A stretch of 6,361 nt of DNA from Thermoleophilaceae bacterium (GTDB lineage: Bacteria; Actinomycetota; Thermoleophilia; Solirubrobacterales; Thermoleophilaceae). Both the position numbers and the translations under genes were made by a program. A model generated the notes under the pieces. It saw only the letters and a list, made by a program, of their open reading frames with translations. It made no database searches and had not been told where the DNA came from. Of this stretch, positions 5,618 through 6,361 are shown one piece after another. Numbering within the stretch: the first letter of the stretch is position 1; each line of letters opens with the position of its first letter. The stretch covers positions 1 through 6,361 of the forward strand of contig JACCZR010000099.1 in NCBI GenBank assembly GCA_013695855.1, written 5' to 3'.

Positions 5618-5643
5618 GCCCCGGATCTTTTCCTCGCCGGGGC
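5618..5643 (+). terminator. Candidate terminator after the hydroxylase gene
   Basis: A 7-bp stem GCCCCGG (5618-5624) with CCGGGGC (5637-5643) encloses a 12-nt loop that contains the only T-run nearby (TCTTTTCCT). It begins 17 nt after the stop codon. The T-run lies in the loop, not after the stem, so this is not a classic intrinsic terminator. A second small palindrome, GCTGCG/CGCAGC (5649-5654 with 5657-5662), follows it. Position between a gene end and a tRNA promoter supports the role. Confidence 0.4.
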
Positions 5644-5674
5644 TGGACGCTGCGGTCGCAGCAGGGCCCGTTGG

Positions 5675-5681
5675 TATACAT
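5675..5681 (+). promoter_or_regulatory. Candidate -10 element of the tRNA-Leu gene
   Basis: TATACAT at 5675-5681 is close to the TATAAT consensus, and this AT-rich island stands out in GC-rich surroundings. It ends 11 nt before the tRNA, so transcription would start about 5-6 nt ahead of the mature 5' end, a usual layout for tRNA genes. No good -35 match lies 17 bp upstream. Confidence 0.45.
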
Positions 5682-5692
5682 GGGAAGGTCCG

Positions 5693-5776
5693 GCGGGCGT
5701 GCTGGAACTGGTAGACAGGCACGGCTCAGAACCGTGTGCTCGAGAGAGCGTGGAGGTTCGACTCCTCTCGCCCGCA
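5693..5776 (+). tRNA. tRNA-Leu (anticodon CAG, reads CUG)
   Basis: A complete class II tRNA cloverleaf can be drawn. The acceptor stem is GCGGGCG (5693-5699) with CGCCCGC (5769-5775) and discriminator A at 5776. The D arm is CTG/CAG (5702-5704 with 5716-5718) with GG in its loop. The anticodon stem CACGG/CCGTG (5720-5724 with 5732-5736) carries loop CTCAGAA, so the anticodon is CAG at 5727-5729. The long variable arm GCTC-GAGA-GAGC (5738-5749) is typical of Leu/Ser/Tyr tRNAs. The T arm is GGAGG/CCTCT with loop TTCGACT (5757-5763). CCA is not encoded (TCC follows) and must be added afterwards. Discriminator A and the anticodon both indicate leucine; CUG is a common Leu codon in such high-GC genomes. 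Confidence 0.97.
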
Positions 5777-5949
5777 TCCGGCTCATCCTCAGCGCCCCGG
5801 GGCTCCGTGCCCTTCGGCGGCCTGCGGATCGGGCTCGCGGTCCGCTCGGCTGTGGGGAAGGCTCGGCGGGAGTGGGTGCCTGAGCTGTCTCCTGAGACTG
5901 GCCTGGTTCGGCGGGAGCGCGAGCGGGGGCAGGCCTACCGGCTACCGGC

Positions 5950-5968
5950 GGGCCGGCGGGCGGGCGGG
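5950..5968 (+). repeat. G-quadruplex-type motif (four GGG runs)
   Basis: GGG runs at 5950-5952, 5958-5960, 5962-5964 and 5966-5968 are separated by loops of 5, 1 and 1 nt, which satisfies the standard G3N1-7 quadruplex rule on the + strand. It is about 125 bp upstream of the SOD-like start. In such a GC-rich spacer this may be compositional chance. Confidence 0.4.
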
Positions 5969-6074
5969 CGACTTCCTCCCGTTGTGCGAACTTTGGTGTC
6001 CGCGCCGTGGTCTATGGCAGTGCCAGTTTCAGCGCCCCGGCCAGCGGGGAAGGCGATTCACGACCACCGAACCG

Positions 6075-6080
6075 AAGGGA
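6075..6080 (+). promoter_or_regulatory. Shine-Dalgarno site of the SOD-like gene
   Basis: AAGGGA at 6075-6080 lies 11 nt before the ATG at 6092, within an A-rich leader that contrasts with the GC-rich spacer. It fixes the start of the truncated gene at the right edge. Confidence 0.5.
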
Positions 6081-6091
6081 AACAGAACAAA

Positions 6092-6361
6092 ATGCCCTGG
6101 GACGATCTTGCACCGCGCCAGTTCCCCGCCTTCGAGCAAGAGCTCGACGGTATCTCCAAGCAGACGATGGAGGACCACTACAAGCTCTACGAGGGCTACG
6201 TGAAGAAGACCAACGAGTGCCGCAAGCGGCTCAGCGAGTTCGACTACGCGGAGATCGAGGGCAACCAGGTCTTCTCCGATTTGCGCGCAGTCTCGGTCGA
6301 CTACACCTTCGCGCTGCTGGGCTTCAAGAACCACGAGCTGTACTTCGGCCATCTCGGCGGT
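6092..6361 (+). CDS. Fe/Mn superoxide dismutase family protein, N-terminal part
   Basis: The first 90 codons of a gene that runs off the right edge in frame. The start is the ATG at 6092, preceded by AAGGGA. The translation resembles the helical hairpin at the N-terminus of iron/manganese superoxide dismutases. H29 in MEDHYKLYEGYVKKTNE (26-42) matches the first metal ligand (His26 of E. coli FeSOD), and H81 in FKNHELYFGHLGG (78-90) matches the second (His73, in the family motif NHxxxxxxL). The last two ligands (Asp, His) would lie beyond the window. The helix motif HYxKHHxxYV of classic enzymes is replaced by HYKLYEGYV, which is one residue shorter and lacks the second-sphere histidine. It may be a true dismutase, which converts superoxide to peroxide and oxygen, or a diverged relative. 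The family assignment is fairly secure; the activity is not. Confidence 0.72.
   Translation, partial: MPWDDLAPRQFPAFEQELDGISKQTMEDHYKLYEGYVKKTNECRKRLSEFDYAEIEGNQVFSDLRAVSVDYTFALLGFKNHELYFGHLGG

Larger units (their letters stand above)
5777..6091. other. GC-rich intergenic spacer between tRNA-Leu and the SOD-like gene
   Basis: About 315 bp without a convincing gene; the frames that stay open are Gly/Arg/Pro-rich. Contents seen: a small GTCTC/GAGAC palindrome (5887-5898), a G-rich tract at 5947-5970 with four G-triplets, and a 12-nt direct repeat TCAGCGCCCCGG at 5789-5800 and 6029-6040. The last 35 bases turn A-rich (GAACCGAAGGGAAACAGAACA, within 6069-6090), which looks like the leader and ribosome-binding site of the next gene. 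The promoter of that gene must lie here but I cannot place it with confidence. Confidence 0.55.

Noticed and set aside
5736..6203. A 155-codon + strand frame from the tRNA into the SOD-like gene
   Set aside because: It starts inside the tRNA and overlaps the better supported SOD-like frame; composition is Gly/Arg/Ser-rich.

Overview
This window comes from a high-GC bacterial chromosome. GC-rich third codon positions, GTG and TTG starts and G/C-only hairpins without T-tracts all point that way. The gene mix (a PII/Amt pair, a type III glutamine synthetase, a cytochrome-b5-less fatty acid hydroxylase and an Fe/Mn-SOD-like protein) suggests an actinobacterium, possibly of the Thermoleophilia type. 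The phylum is an inference from protein flavour, not a demonstrated fact. I see no mobile element, CRISPR array, phage gene or sign of recent transfer.

Layout. At the left end are two tightly spaced + strand genes: a small dimeric alpha-beta-barrel (ABM-like) protein and a short, very basic lipoprotein. They converge on a minus-strand glnK-amt operon (2337 down to 683), in which the amt GTG start overlaps the glnK TGA stop in a GTGA tetranucleotide. A divergent intergenic region of about 420 bp (2338-2758) separates glnK from the + strand glnN (2759-4897), a full-length GSIII. A 12-bp perfect hairpin follows glnN. Next comes a sterol-desaturase/fatty-acid-hydroxylase family gene (4965-5600), then a tRNA-Leu(CAG) gene (5693-5776). 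A GC-rich spacer of about 315 bp contains a G-quadruplex-type motif. The window ends in the first 90 codons of an Fe/Mn superoxide dismutase family gene, which runs off the right edge.

How it works together. The central block is a nitrogen-assimilation module. Amt admits ammonium, the PII protein senses ATP/ADP/2-oxoglutarate and can plug Amt, and GSIII converts ammonium and glutamate to glutamine. The shared divergent region holds outward-facing TAGGCT hexamers, one on each strand, a 31-bp-spaced direct repeat, and a 9-bp hairpin just before the glnN ribosome-binding site. These are candidate control elements.

The strongest oddities are in residues. The Amt has Glu where the first pore histidine is expected and Phe where the Trp of the recruitment site is expected. 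The PII protein has lost Tyr51, the uridylylation/adenylylation site, and has Glu at position 39, but keeps Arg47, which plugs Amt. The SOD-like protein keeps the first two metal histidines but has an altered helix motif. I did not find a clearly novel multi-gene system; the atypical Amt-PII-GSIII set is the best candidate for a closer look.
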